Positions 44,012 to 55,621 of a stretch of 64,000 nt of DNA are shown one piece after another. Origin of the DNA: Hirsutella rhossiliensis (Eukaryota > Ascomycota > Sordariomycetes > Hypocreales > Ophiocordycipitaceae); assembly GCF_020360975.1 (NCBI RefSeq), contig NW_025408676.1, positions 930,001 to 994,000 on the forward strand, read 5' to 3'. Both the position numbers and the translations under genes were made by a program. Below the pieces are notes generated by a model, which saw only the letters and a list, made by a program, of their open reading frames with translations, ran no database searches and was not told the DNA's origin. Each line of letters begins with the position of its first letter. Positions within the stretch are counted from its first letter, which is position 1.

Positions 44012-46066
44012 GCGGCCGAGACGCGTGGCCGGACACGGAAGCCGTCAGACAACTTGGATCGATGGGAATCGCCAGGCCACTCGAGTCGGCAGCCCTCGTC
44101 GCCGAGTGGGAGTCAACAAGATGGGAACGGACACTCAGCTGGCGCTGCCGCCCCAGCCAGGAGGCGACGCCAAGGTCCTCGTCCTCGCAAGCCCCAGCAG
44201 TTCCGGGACGACTTCACGCCTCTCTCGCGTGTACCGACCTTGGGTGCGCACACCATTGCACCCATTTCGTGGCTACCCAAGACGTGCTGAAGGGCTTGGA
44301 CTCCTGGACGCTGGACACGGGGCGGAGCGTGAACTCCCGAAAGACGGCTGTCGCAGAGAATGAAGAAGCCGAGAGAGACTATGTTGGCGGGCGGCGGGAT
44401 GACAGCGGCATCTTCTTCGCCCGTTTCGACTCGGGGCGATGGATTGCCTATACCAGATGATGAAGAAGGACGCGCACGTCAGGACGCTCCTGTCGACGTT
44501 GCGGTGGGCGAGGTGGCACCTGGCCACCAGCCCGCTCCTCGACACGCCTCGGATCCAAGCAACTGTTGTTACCGCCCCGAAGCATATGGTGGACGTGGCC
44601 GACACTCCAGGCCGAGAGACGCGACTCGGGTGTCAACTCAACACGTCGCAGCAAGACCCTGCCGAGGCCAACCACAACCTCTGCTGCCTCGCCCGGCCCA
44701 GAAACGACATGATGCTCTCTCGTTCCGGCCCGAGACTACGGCAACTGGCTCCAGCAAATGCACCGCTGTTGCGTGGTCCCGACAAGCCCTCGAGTGCTGG
44801 AACAGGGCCTTCAACTTGATCATCCACGCGAGGTGCCGGTGCGGATCGATGACCGGAAACCCAAAGACAAAGGGTTATAATTGCCGACGCCGACGCCATC
44901 ATGGAGATGCTGGAGACCCGGGTCAGGGTCGTCTGGGAGGGGGAGTCTCTGCCCTCGGCTGACGGCCGGCGCCACCGGCTAATGGACCACGCGGATGCTG
45001 TGCCTGGGTGGGAGAGGCCATTGCTTTCATGACGGGCAATGCTGGCGGTGGAGAGGAACCGGGTTCAATGTTGGCCCGCTGTTCTTCTCGTCAACAGGGG
45101 AAGACGAGATGGGCGTCTTGCTCATCGACTCGGACCTTGGTGGTTCAAGTTGGGCTCGGCGGTGAGCTGGCAGTACAGACGTGTGACGGGCAGCACCAGA
45201 CGCCTGTTTGGAGTTTCCGGGCACGGCGACGCATCCCTCTGGCAATGTTTATACCGCAGGCGCTGTCCAGACCCCGGATGAAAGTCGGTGGGCTCGGGTT
45301 GCTGGGACCATGCCTTCTACTCTCTCGCCGACGGCGTCATCCGCGGCCGAGAGGCGCAGCAGCAGCGGACCCGAGGTGGAGCGTCTGCGGGCGACAAGCA
45401 GGCGCAAAGCCGTGGCCGAGAAGGTCCGGGATATGGCGGGCCGTTCGACTGTGCTTGGCCAAGCGGTCGATGCTGTTCATGTATGGGCGGAATCTGGAGC
45501 CGATTAAGTCGCCTCGCCAGACTTTTCTCGGGGAGAGACAAGGGCTAAGCTTCTCATATCTCGTCCAATTCTGTAATCTTTGAAGAAGAGATGGATGTTG
45601 CAAATATGGTGAGAGCTAGAAGCTTCAGACGCCTTGTAACATATAGCAATAACCCATGGAACACGACGGCCATTGCACAAGGTCCCACGTCCCCGTGAAT
45701 GCGATCCATGTAGTTTGTTCTTCTGTCCCAGGCCATCATAGATCCGGCCAGGACTTGCAATCAATGTGCTTTGGAAGCCAGTAAGACTACTCCAGCCGGC
45801 AGTGACTTGACATTGCTCTCATGTACCTTTGGTTATAAAACAAATCCATAACAATCCAGTTCATCATAATTCCATAATCGTCCTTGAGGCGTGTCAAGTT
45901 TCTGGCTTTTCTACAAATAATCAATATACCAAATGATCGCCCGGGTATAATTACTACATCAGAAAAGACTGCCATCACGCGTCAACAAATAATCCCATCC
46001 AAGCCTTGGTAATCAAGCGAAGCAGGCCTCTCCTCTGTCTCAGATGCACGACCTCCCACCGAGGCT
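44012..46066. other. No supported gene; possible remains of the 42.8-kb gene
   Basis: 2.1 kb. Short protein-like pieces appear in different frames (for example FNVGPLFFSSTGEDEMGVLL near 45066-45125), without start, splice signals or a recognised family. They may be further decayed parts of the gene at 42818 or a second remnant. The right ~450 bp (45580-46066) is AT-rich and likely 3' flank of the next minus-strand gene. Confidence 0.35.
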
Positions 46067-46801
46067 CTAAGCGTTTCGAACCCCGGTATAATCATGCCTG
46101 GGCTTACTATCCACGGTAGGATCCAAGCGATTCGCCCAGTCGGAGCGATGTTTTCCGGCCGTCTTCGGCGCCGGGCCGGAGCTGACCGCCGACGCCGCCC
46201 CCGGGTACGGCGCGGAGCCCCCGTGCATCGTCGCGCCGGCACCCCGCGAGTCCAAGTCCGAGTCCACGCGGGGGTCGAGCGCATTGGCCGCCCGTGAGTC
46301 GTGCGGTCCGTACGTACCCTCGCGGACGCCTGCCGCCGGGCCCGACGAGACGCCCGGGACCGATTGGCGCGAAGCGTCGACGCGCGGATCGACCGTGTTG
46401 CCCAGCTTCGAGTCGTGTCGAGCGCCGTACTCGCCTGCGTAATCCTGCCGCTGCGCAGCCGACGACGCTGCACCGGCCGTGCCCACGCCGGACTGGTTCA
46501 CGTGTGTAGAGGCAGGGGTTCGGCCGAAGCCGGGCTCGCGTCCCGGCCCGTGGACCCCTGGGCCGGTGACCTGGACGCCGCTCGTCATGCTGTCGACGGT
46601 CGGGTCCAGGCGGTTGAGCCAGTCGTGTCGGTGTGGCCCGGCCGTGTTCGGGGCAGGCCCGGGCAGGTTGGGGTTGTGCTGGGGTTTTGCGTGCGTTCCC
46701 GTCATGGCTGGACCGGTGGCGGAGGGAGCTCCTGGAGGAGGCAGGTTGTCGTAGTGGACGGTGCGCGGGTCTTGTTTGTGCTTGCGAGGGAGATGGCACA
46801 T
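46067..46801 (-). CDS. LEA-like hydrophilic repeat protein
   Basis: Single-exon model, 244 aa, no signal peptide and no membrane segment. The protein contains four imperfect copies of a motif of the type GPHxSxxxNxLDPRVDS: PNTAGPHRHDWLNRLDPTVD, then ARHDSKLGNTVDPRVDAS, then YGPHDSRAANALDPRVDSDL, then TAGKHRSDWANRLDPTVDS. Spacers are Gly/Pro/Ser-rich. Similar small, disordered, NTAGPH...DPRVDSD-motif proteins occur widely in filamentous ascomycetes and are usually left unnamed; a stress or spore role is inference. The extreme N-terminus (MCHLPRKHKQDPRTVHYDN) could be replaced by a start at 46705 (MTGTHAKPQ). Confidence 0.72.
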   Translation of the reverse strand: MCHLPRKHKQDPRTVHYDNLPPPGAPSATGPAMTGTHAKPQHNPNLPGPAPNTAGPHRHDWLNRLDPTVDSMTSGVQVTGPGVHGPGREPGFGRTPASTHVNQSGVGTAGAASSAAQRQDYAGEYGARHDSKLGNTVDPRVDASRQSVPGVSSGPAAGVREGTYGPHDSRAANALDPRVDSDLDSRGAGATMHGGSAPYPGAASAVSSGPAPKTAGKHRSDWANRLDPTVDSKPRHDYTGVRNA

Positions 46802-48281
46802 GAGAGTGCTTGGAGGAGACTTGGGTATCTTGAGAGTGCGTGAGGGCGTTCAATGTGTGAGTTGAAGAAGGGATCACAGGATAACTTGCTGAATGAGTAG
46901 AGAGAGACTCTTTTCTTCGTTATCAAGATCATGATGACTGCTTTTATACAGAGCTCCAAGCAGCCAGTCTCAAGGTGGCGAGAGATGATGGCATGTAGTT
47001 CCGGCTGTTGATACCCGGGCACCAAATCACAGACATGAACAGCGCCGATCGCCAAGGTGAGACCAGGGCTGAGGCCTTGAGCCTGCACATGTCGTGCCGA
47101 TCACCCTTGGCCGCTGCACCCCCTCCCGTCAAGAACAAGGCCAAGCCGCGTCGCCCTATGACGACATAAACGTGGCCGACGGTAGACGTGCGCCAGGGTC
47201 CCGTCACGAGGAGGGCTGATGACAGGTTCTGGGTGGCAGGCGATGAGCCGTTGGAAGGGGCCTGGTGCGGGATTGGATGGAAATGCCCAACGCTCCCGGC
47301 GGGCTCGCACAGCCCTGCGACGCGACGTCATCATGACCTGCGTCGTGGGGGACGTGCGGAGCTGACGGGGGAGGCTTGTTGATGAGCTGTCGGGGCCCCT
47401 GTTGAGGATAGTGGCATGAGATATGTGACTTGATGACAGACCTGACGAACCGCGGCGCCCTCATGGACAAACCTGACTGGGACTCGACAGCCAGGTGTCT
47501 CGTGTGTACCGGTTAAACACGATCATTCGTGACGGGACCCGAGTGCAGTGCCATGTTTGCCGGTCCACGGATGGCTATGAGAGCGCCACACATGCTCGAG
47601 CGGCGAGGGAGTCGAGCTGAGCATCGAACGGCCGACGGTTGGCCGGCAATGCCCACGAGTATGGCCTCGGTTTGCGGGGACGACTCCGGCGTTTTGATAT
47701 ACATTGCTTGCAGCAGCCCGGCCGGGGTCCCGGGCATTGTCTGCTTCCCGGGGCCGCCGCGGTCACTCTCAGTGCAGCCCTGAGCCGGGGATGTGGGCGA
47801 GGAACCCGTGGCCCACGCCAGGGCGGCATCAAGCAGTCGTCGATGCAAGACGGGGCTCGCTTGCCTGGGCCCGAGGGTTCGGGCGGGAGCTCCCAAGCGG
47901 CGGGAGTCGCTTCAAGTCAGTCAGTGAGGATGCGTAAACGACGGCTAAGCTACAACTGCAGTCCGCAGATGACGGCGTCACCTCCGTCGACGTGCTCACC
48001 GGCATCTTCACAGCCGCTCTCGCCGATCCCATCATCTCCGTAGAAGTCAGGCTACATGCAGGGGGACACAACTCGGCATGAGGGGCAACCGAGCAGTGCA
48101 ATTGCCACGTATTCTCTTGCTTTCAAGGATGCTTCGTAATCCTGTCAACCTATTGCGCTATGTGACCGGATAGAGCATCCACGCTGTGCTCACTACAACC
48201 ATAACAAACCGCTGGCTCGAGGGCCCGCTGTTCTCGCCGCTCCCGCACCGTGGCCGTTGAGCTTGGCCCGTGAAGCTGCAG
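46802..48281. other. Intergenic, no gene seen
   Basis: 1.5 kb. The left part is the promoter of the LEA-like gene; the rest shows no domain-bearing frame on either strand and no clear repeat. Downstream of the amidoligase-like pseudogene the same frame stays open past its terminal TAG for about 40 codons. Confidence 0.45.
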
Positions 48282-49514
48282 CTACGGAAACGGGTCCAGC
48301 GTAGGGTGCATGTCGATCTGCTCGCGCGACAGCCTGCCGCCGAGACGATACTCATGGATGATCTTGTCCCAGCCGTTGTAGGCTGTTGAGTCTACACCCA
48401 TGTCACCCAGGAGATATGCCCTGCGCCAGTTGTCGCTCATGCTAGATGTTTTGAACGACTCGATGCGATTGTCGACGCGTTGGAGCATATCCCTGAATCG
48501 GCTGTCGTCCAGTTTCATCAAGCCACAAACCGCCTGAACCAAAGAGAGCCAATAGTCGAACGCGTCCAGGTCAGAGTGCGGATGCTAGATGCCGTATTGA
48601 AACAAGATCACGTGGTCAGGAGGCATGGACATGTCGTCCGTGTTGTCGGCCGGGGTTTCGTGTAGCGAAAAGGCAAGTCGGCGTCCGTCGGGGCTGCAAA
48701 GGGCCTTCGAGAGGTCGGTGAAACTGCCGCATGTCCAGAGCCGCTGGATCCTCTCCTGCGTTGCGTCATCGTGTAGCCTGGGCACAATCAGGTCCATGAC
48801 GGCCGCATCTTCGGGGGGGGGTTGGCTGTTCTCAACCCCTTTGAGAGGGCCTACTGCCACGGCGGAATGGGTCGTGACTGGAGGTGGCCGACCGGCCGGG
48901 TCATCCTCGCGCCTAGGCCACACTGGGAGAAATAGGTCCTTTTCCAGGAGCTACAGGAGCGTGAAGAGCTTCTTGAAGTCTGTCAGTTCCAACCAAGGGC
49001 AGCTTGGCTCGAAGAAGACGTTGAACGGGCAAGTCGAGTTGGCGTGCATCCTGACGGAATTCCGTAATGACGCGATGCCGATATGCGTTTCCGATTTCCA
49101 ATATTCATGCCTGTCCTCGGCATACAAGGGGCTGCGCAGCTTCAGACCGAACCATTTGTAAACGTCAAGGCAACAATCTTGACCCTTGGCATGGGTGGAT
49201 GGCCGCAAGACCCAGAACGAGGCGTCCAAGGGATCCCATTCCACCGAAGAGGTCGCGTCCGGGACGCGGTACCATATAATTGTCCCCATGATGCGCCTCG
49301 ACATGACTTCGGTGCATAGCTCCAGAATCTTTTTTTTAGGATCGTGTTCGTCGGCTGGGCAAGCCCATTGAAACGGGAGCCCGTCGGTGTAGGGGCCGCG
49401 GTCACTGTGATTTTCGGAGGAGTATCCCTCGCGCTTCTGTGGAACCAGAAACTCAAGTTCGAAGCCGAAAGCCAGGTCCACGGGGACGGCAATGGGCGGG
49501 CTCGGTCTTTGCAT
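48282..49514 (-). pseudogene. Amidoligase-like pseudogene with two in-frame TAG codons
   Basis: From ATG 49514 one frame runs 411 codons to TAG 48284-48282, interrupted by TAG at codon 188 (48953-48951) and codon 310 (48587-48585). Sequence on both sides of each stop is continuous in style, and no intron of reasonable size would remove them. The start LAFGFELEFLVPQKREG resembles the GxExE start of fungal putative amidoligases (PF12224), as do YKWFGLKLRSPLY and the block RMHANSTCPFNVFF where the family usually has a His-rich motif. The family's EFRQH-type motif appears as VILFQYG. Both interruptions fit CAG-to-TAG change. Active members are predicted ATP-grasp-like carboxylate-amine ligases; this copy lacks key residues and is most likely dead. 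Family assignment is moderate. Confidence 0.6.
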
Positions 49515-50652
49515 GGCGACTCGTCGAAGGGTTGGTGACTGGGGACATGGTTGGGTGGGATCCAAGAAATAACGAATGCTTGCTGGGCTTGTCGCCAACT
49601 CCGAGGCGCGGCGATAGCTCGATCCAAGCTTGAAGAGGTGAACGGCTTGCCTCCAAGGTGCGGTGAACAGAAGTCATTCTTTCTGGAGTTCGACATGCTG
49701 TTTCCCGAACAAGACTGACGGGAACCGGGATTGACACAGCGGAAGGTGCCACACACACAGGACGCTGAGGCTTAGATGGCCGGGACTGGCAGACTGACAA
49801 CGAGGCATCGTGATTGCAGACCGGCAGGCCAAACTCTAGCGCGAGAGCACGCAGCGTTGCTTTCCGTCAGGTCACCATGTGCCGTGGCCATCGAAGAGCG
49901 ACAAGGCGAGAGACGGGGCGTCCAAGGTCCGGCCGGCGCTGAGCCGCTGGAGTATACAGTCGCCTTCCACTGCTTCTCGTCAATGCCAAATGAAGCCCAA
50001 AGCCGTAGGGGAGGTGGAGCCACTGAACCAGTGAACAGCATCCGCCTCTGATGGTCCCCCCGGGGCTATGCCTCGGGCCCCTTGCGTTGAACGGCTCTCC
50101 ATGCCGCTGCGGGGCGGCGACGGGACAAGGCTCACAGCCACGGGCAACGCCTTTCACCGTGTGCTAGCTGAGCGTGCCTCCAGGCTCGCACTTGTACGTA
50201 TCTCGCACTTCGAATCTCGAAGCGGACTCCGTTTGTTGCTGGAGCAATGCAGTTCGCGCGACGGCCCGCTGCTGAACAACGAGTCGCGACGGCTGACGAG
50301 ACTGCATCTCGCCTTCCATTGAGGCGTTCACCGGAGCAACAGGGCGACAAGACCAGGGATCGGGGGAAAGGGGTGTTGGGCAGAGCAGAGGTGAAGTCAC
50401 CCGAATCAGTATTCACCTCGGGTGCGAGGACCGAGGGTGGTGGAGGCGACGGCACGTGACCTGACGGTGAGCGCAAGCAAGCAGTGGATGCACCTCGGTG
50501 AAGCCTTGGATCCAGCGCGATTCGAGGCACGGTTTCCACGTCTCGTGAGAAAGCTGAGGCGCTGCTCAAGCGAGAATGCCGCCGCAGCTCTCATTCCTCC
50601 CCCTCACCTCCATTTCGTCAGCAGCCGGGCGTTTCCGTGAGCCGAGCACGAA
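49515..50652. other. Divergent intergenic region, no gene seen
   Basis: 1.1 kb between the amidoligase-like pseudogene (-) and DNA ligase IV (+). It holds the ligase promoter; no TATA box or repeat stands out. Confidence 0.5.
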
Positions 50653-53600
50653 ATGAGCCACCACGAGGACGCCGCTGCGGACGCTGCGAGGGAGGACGAG
50701 ATCCAGTACGGCGCAGTGGGAGTCGCCAAAGAGGAACTTGAGGAAAAGTACCCAACAGCATTCCCGGCCTCGTCACGTCGTGCTGATGATGCTGGCCGCC
50801 AGGTATCCAAAGCGGCCAAGAAACCACTCCAAGACGCTGCCGTTCCACGACCTCTTCCTGCATCTCTTCAACCCTCTCAACGAGAACAAGAAGCAGCCGG
50901 CCGGAGGCGTCGCACGCAAAAAGGGACCGCACGGCGCCCACAGTCTGTCGCCGCAGGAGCAGCGGAGGCACGTCATCGAGAGGTTCATCGCCAAGTGGCG
51001 TAAGCAGGTCGGCAATGACTTTTACCCGGCCCTGCGCCTGATCCTCCCGGACAAGGACCGCGACCGCGGCGTCTACGGCCTCAAGGAGAACGCCATAGGA
51101 AGGCTTCTCGTCAAGCTCCTCAAGATTGACAAAAACTCCGACGACGGCTACAACCTCTTGCACTGGAAGATCCCTGGCCAGACCACGGCGGCGCGGCTCG
51201 CCGGCGACTTTGCCGGCCGCTGCTTCGAGGTCATCTCCAAGCGGCCCATGCGGACCGCCGCCGGAGACATGACCATTGCCGAGGTCAACGAGCAGCTCGA
51301 CAAGCTGGCTGCCTCGTCGAGCGAGGCCGAGAACCTCGCCATCTTCGAGACCTTCTACAACCGCATGAACGCCGAGGAGATGATGTGGCTCATCCGCATC
51401 GTCCTCAAGCAGATGAAGGTGGGCGCCACCGAAAAGACGCTCCTGTACCTGTGGCATCCCGACGGCGAGACCCTGTTCAGCGTCTCGTCCAGCCTCCGCC
51501 GCGTCTGCTGGGAGCTGCACGACCCGCAGCTCCGGCTCGAGCGCGAGGAGGCGGGCATCGCGCTGATGCAGTGCTTCCAGCCGCAGCTGGCCCAGTTCCA
51601 GATGCCCGCCTCCTTCCAAAAGATGACTGAGCTGCTGCGGCCGACGGAAGACGACGCCGAGTTTTGGATCGAGGAGAAGCTCGACGGCGAGCGGATGCAG
51701 ATGCACCTGGTGCAGGACCCGGACCACCCGGGCGGCCGGCGCTTCTGCTTTTGGTCCAGAAAGGCCAAGGACTACACCTACCTCTACGGCAACGGGCTGC
51801 ACGACAACAACTCGAGCTTGACTCGCCATCTTGCCAAGGCCTTTGCGCCCGGCGTCCGCAACCTGATTCTCGATGGCGAGATGATTACGTGGGACATGGA
51901 GGTGGACAAGATTGTGCCGTTTGGGACGCTCAAGACGGCCGCCATCGCGGAGCAGCAGAACAGGACGGGCTCGGACGCCACGGGCCACCGCCCACTGTTC
52001 CGCGTCTTTGACATGCTGTACCTCAACGACAAGCAGCTGACCCAGTACACGCTGCGGGACCGGCACAATGCCCTGGAAAAGGCCGTCAAGCCAGTCTACA
52101 GGCGCCTCGAGATCCACACGCACTCGCGCGCCACCACGGCCGACGCCATCGAGCCGTTGCTGCGCGAGGTGGTGGCCAACGCGTCCGAAGGCCTGGTCCT
52201 CAAGAACCCGCGCTCCATGTACCGCCTCAACAGCCGCAACGACGACTGGCTCAAGGTCAAGCCCGAGTACATGTCCGAGTTTGGCGAGTCGCTCGACTGC
52301 CTCGTCGTCGGCGGCTACTACGGCTCCGGCCGGCGGGGCGGCACGCTGTCAAGCTTCTTGTGCGGCCTGCGCGTGACGCAGAACCACGTCCAGGCCGGGG
52401 CCAACCCGGAAAAGTGCTTCAGCTTCTTCAAGGTCGGCGGCGGGTTCCGTGCCGAAGACTACGCCGAGATCCGCCACCGCACCGAGGGCAAGTGGATGGA
52501 GTGGGACCCCAAGAACCCCCCGTCAGAGTACATTGAGCTCGGCGGCGGCGAGGCCAAGCAGTACGAGCGCCCGGACGTGTGGATCCGGCCGCGGGACTCG
52601 GTCGTCGTCTCGGTCAAGGCGGCCAGCGTGGGCCCGTCGGACAGCTTCGCGCGGGGCTTCACCCTGCGGTTCCCTCGCTTCCGGCGGCTGCGCACGGAGC
52701 GCAGCTGGGACTCGGCGCTGACGCTCGAGGAGTTTCAGGAGCTCAAGAAGAGGGTCGACGAGGAGTCTAGGGACAAGGCCATGACTGTCGAGGACAGGAA
52801 GAGGCGGCGGCCGAAGCGCATCAAGAAGGAGCTCGTCATTGCGGGCGAGGACGCGGCGCCCGCCGAGTTTGCCGAGCCGTCGTCGGCCATGTTTGAGGGC
52901 TTCGAGTTTGGCGTGCTGTCCGAGTCCCTGAAGCCGTGGAAGAAGACAAAGGGTCAGCTCGAGGCCATGCTCAAGGAAAACGGGGGGGGCGTCTCGCAGC
53001 GGCCAGCCGCGGGCACCAAGACGGTGCTCATTGCCGACAAGAGGGTCGTCAAGGTCGCGAGCCTGATCAAGGGCGGCGACGTCGACATCATCCGCCCGTT
53101 GTGGATCCGGGATTGCCTGGAGCATGGCGATGGGACGTCGGTGCTGCCCTACGAGGAGCGGCACCTGTTTCACGCGTCCGAGGGGCTCCGGGCGGCGGCC
53201 GCGCGGAACACAGACCGGCTCGGCGACAGCTTTGCGAGGAACGTGTCGGTGGAGGAGCTCAGGGAGATTACCGACGCCTTGACGGCGGAGCCCAAGGGCC
53301 GCGAGGCACGGGATGCCGCGGCATCTTCCTTTGTCGAGGAGCTCGAGGCCCGCGCAAAGGGGCTCTCGCACATGCGCGCGTTCATATTTCGCCGTTGCGT
53401 CGTGCACCTGCGCCTTGTCGGGGACTCGGGCCCCCGTGACGCTGGGAGGCTGGTCCGTTATATCAAGTACGCCGGCGGCCTGTGTGCAGATGAAGGCCTA
53501 GGTGACGAGACGGTGACGCACGTTGTCCTGGTCGGCGACGACGCCGTGCAGCGTGGGCAAGTCGCGGGCGAGGTGCGCAGGGAGGTGAGTGGGCGGCGCA

Positions 53601-53689
53601 GAATGCCCAGGCTTGTGACGGGCAGCTGGGTCGAGGACTGTTGGAAGGAGAAGACGCTGCTGGACGAGGAGCAGTACGCTGTTGAATGA
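50653..53689 (+). CDS. LIG4: DNA ligase IV (NHEJ)
   Basis: ATP-dependent ligase that seals double-strand breaks in non-homologous end joining. Exons 50653-50747 and 50803-53689, 993 aa. The 55-bp intron (donor GTACCC, acceptor CCGCCAG, phase 2) joins EELEEKYP|KRPRNHSKTLPFHDL, as in fungal orthologues. Domains in order: N-terminal DNA-binding (about 30-260), adenylation core with motif I EEKLDGERMQ (nucleophile Lys324) and LILDGEMITW, OB-fold domain (to about 640), then two BRCT regions (about 715-800 and 880-990, ending SWVEDCWKEK). A basic stretch RKRRRPKRIKK (about 710) may be a nuclear signal. Active-site motifs look intact. In Neurospora the equivalent is mus-53. The length is normal for fungi. 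Confidence 0.96.
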
Positions 53690-53901
53690 ATGTGTCCTGA
53701 GCAGGATACTGGATTTTCTCTAGTCACGCCCTTGCAGCTCATTGTACGATGACGTTTGCCGAGGAGCATGTCACGACACCATGGCATGGCTACTTGGACC
53801 CATGCCTTGAACAATAACACGAGCGCTTCTATGCTGGAATATCTCACACTGTTTGCTTGTCCCCCCAGCCTTGCGCATCCAAGTTCCCCCTTGGCAGCAT
53901 C

Positions 53902-54705
53902 CTACTTGCCAACAGTCAGGTACAACCGGTCTCCGATATCGCCCAGGCCCGGCTCGAGCATGCCCTTGGGCGTCAGCTTCTCGTCCAAGCCGGCTATCCA
54001 CAACTCGGTGCCCTGGGGCCACTCCTCGGCGGCCTTGCGGACGCCGTCTGCGGCGCCGACGACGGCGAGGACGAGGACCTTCTGGGCGCCCCACTCGCGC
54101 AGGGTCTGGATGGCGGCGATGCAGGTGCCGCCGGTGGCGATGACGGGGTCGACGACGATGGCGAGAGAGCTGGCAGAGGAGGCGGCGGGGTTTTGGGGGT
54201 CGGGGACGTGGTTGGGGAGGTTGTTGTAGTACTCGACGGGGGCGAGGGTCGACTGCTCGCGGTACATGCCGAGGTGGTGGACGGGGACGGAACGGGGGAG
54301 CATGGCTTGGGTGGCTGGAAGACGTTAGGACGGTTGTCAAGGAGCTCGGCTATAGGTGAATTGGCGGACCATCTACCATGGCAAGGCCGGAACGCAAGAT
54401 GGGGACAATGCACATGGTCTGCGGGTGGGTGGTGGTGGTGGTGTACTCGAAGCCGAGCGGTGTGTGGTCCTACAGAGAGCGTCAGGACGCAGCCGCAGCC
54501 GCAGTTTGCCTCTCGGCCGGCTCACCTTGGCTCCCTCAGCAGGGGAGATGTTTGCGGCGAGGGCCTCGCATGATAGGATGAGGGAGATGTCGTGGATGAG
54601 CGACTTGACGTCGTGTGCGGCGGTGGAGCGGGAGCGCAGCTGGCTCAGCTTTGCCTTGAGGGAGGGGTGCCGGGAGACGTGGACGTTGGGCGGGAGCGAC
54701 GACAT
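53902..54705 (-). CDS. FUR1: Uracil phosphoribosyltransferase
   Basis: Converts uracil and PRPP to UMP in pyrimidine salvage. Three exons: 54705-54526, 54469-54370, 54314-53902 (230 aa). Introns of 56 bp (GTGAGC, CTGTAG; phase 0) and 55 bp (GTCCGC, branch CCTAAC, TTCCAG; phase 1) join AEGAK|DHTPLGFEY and SGLAMVD|ATQAMLPR. Motifs: CIVPILRSGLAMVD, GMYREQSTLAPVEYYNNLP, the PRPP loop VVDPVIATGGT (Asp149-Thr157) and the C-terminal PGLGDIGDRLYLTVGK. Between PVEYYNNLP and the PRPP loop there is a 17-residue Pro/Ser/Ala insertion relative to a typical enzyme. The gene is convergent with DNA ligase IV, 212 bp apart. Confidence 0.96.
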
Positions 54706-55621
54706 GGTGAGACGGATTCAGGCTCGTCTGATTCAGGCTCGTCCGATCAAGGTTGGGGTCGTCGGAGGAGAGCGATGCAGACGAGGAGCTGGTGGAGGCG
54801 CCGAGGGATGAACGGACCAAGCCGAGGGAGGCGATGGAGGACAAGATGAGAGCTGGCGCGTCTGAGAAGATGATAGGGGGGAAAGGGCGAGGCTACGCAA
54901 GATGGTGATGCACCAGAGGCGGAGCGAGAAGAGGCAGTTTGGCGGTTGAAGCTGCGGCTGCGGACCGGGAGCTTTATGAGACGATGGGGTGCGGGGGCGG
55001 GGGCGGGGACGGCTGGAGCTGCTGCCCCGCCATGACCCGGGGTCTAACAGCCAGGCACCTCGGGTACCTGGACCACTGTATCCGTACTTTGGTTAATTAA
55101 TTACTCCCGGGCTGGTAGCAATAAGCCGAGGATAGCTGCTGGGCTGCCCGCCCATCCATCGGCCGCTGCTACGTTATTACAAACTTGCATCCAACCTGCA
55201 GAGAGGAGAGGAAATACATTACACGACAGGTTTGAACGATCTTGCCAAGGCACGGAGGAGCTGGCGCGGTCAGTGCGTGGATCCGGAGGCCACCGAGGAG
55301 CCGGTCATTGGACGGGCAGCCAACGAGTCACATTGTCACATTGACACCGTAATAAACCCGGCCGGAAAGACCCGGTTCAAGCTTTGAAGAACATAAAAGG
55401 CATTGAAGACAAACCACGTGCTCGTTGGATGGCGCCGAGTCTCGGCGGAATGATGAACGGCGCGAGGCGTGCTCGGGTGGAGCGGACAGACAGCGGCACG
55501 GATCATCGGCGCGCGTCGGCGAGCCAATAAAGCTAGTCTAGTAGGTGAGCTGTTTACTCCAGCAAACAAACGTCTGCCAAGAGAGTCATCCACAGGCGCT
55601 TCCCAGAGCCTCCCGGATGTC
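54706..55621. other. Divergent intergenic region, no gene seen
   Basis: 916 bp carrying the promoters of the uracil phosphoribosyltransferase gene (-) and the fluoride exporter gene (+). A direct repeat CAGGCTCGTCTGATT / CAGGCTCGTCCGAT sits at 54719-54747, immediately upstream of the phosphoribosyltransferase ATG. AGGCACCTCGGGTACCT at about 55051-55067 matches the palindrome style of the 12-16 kb block. Confidence 0.5.

Noticed and set aside
48282..48587. Independent small gene MVQAVCGLMKLDDSRF... (minus)
   Set aside because: It is in the same frame as the upstream amidoligase-like sequence, separated only by one TAG, so it is better read as the 3' part of the pseudogene.
52523..53407. 294-codon minus-strand frame opposite DNA ligase IV
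   Set aside because: Antisense shadow within a strongly conserved sense gene.
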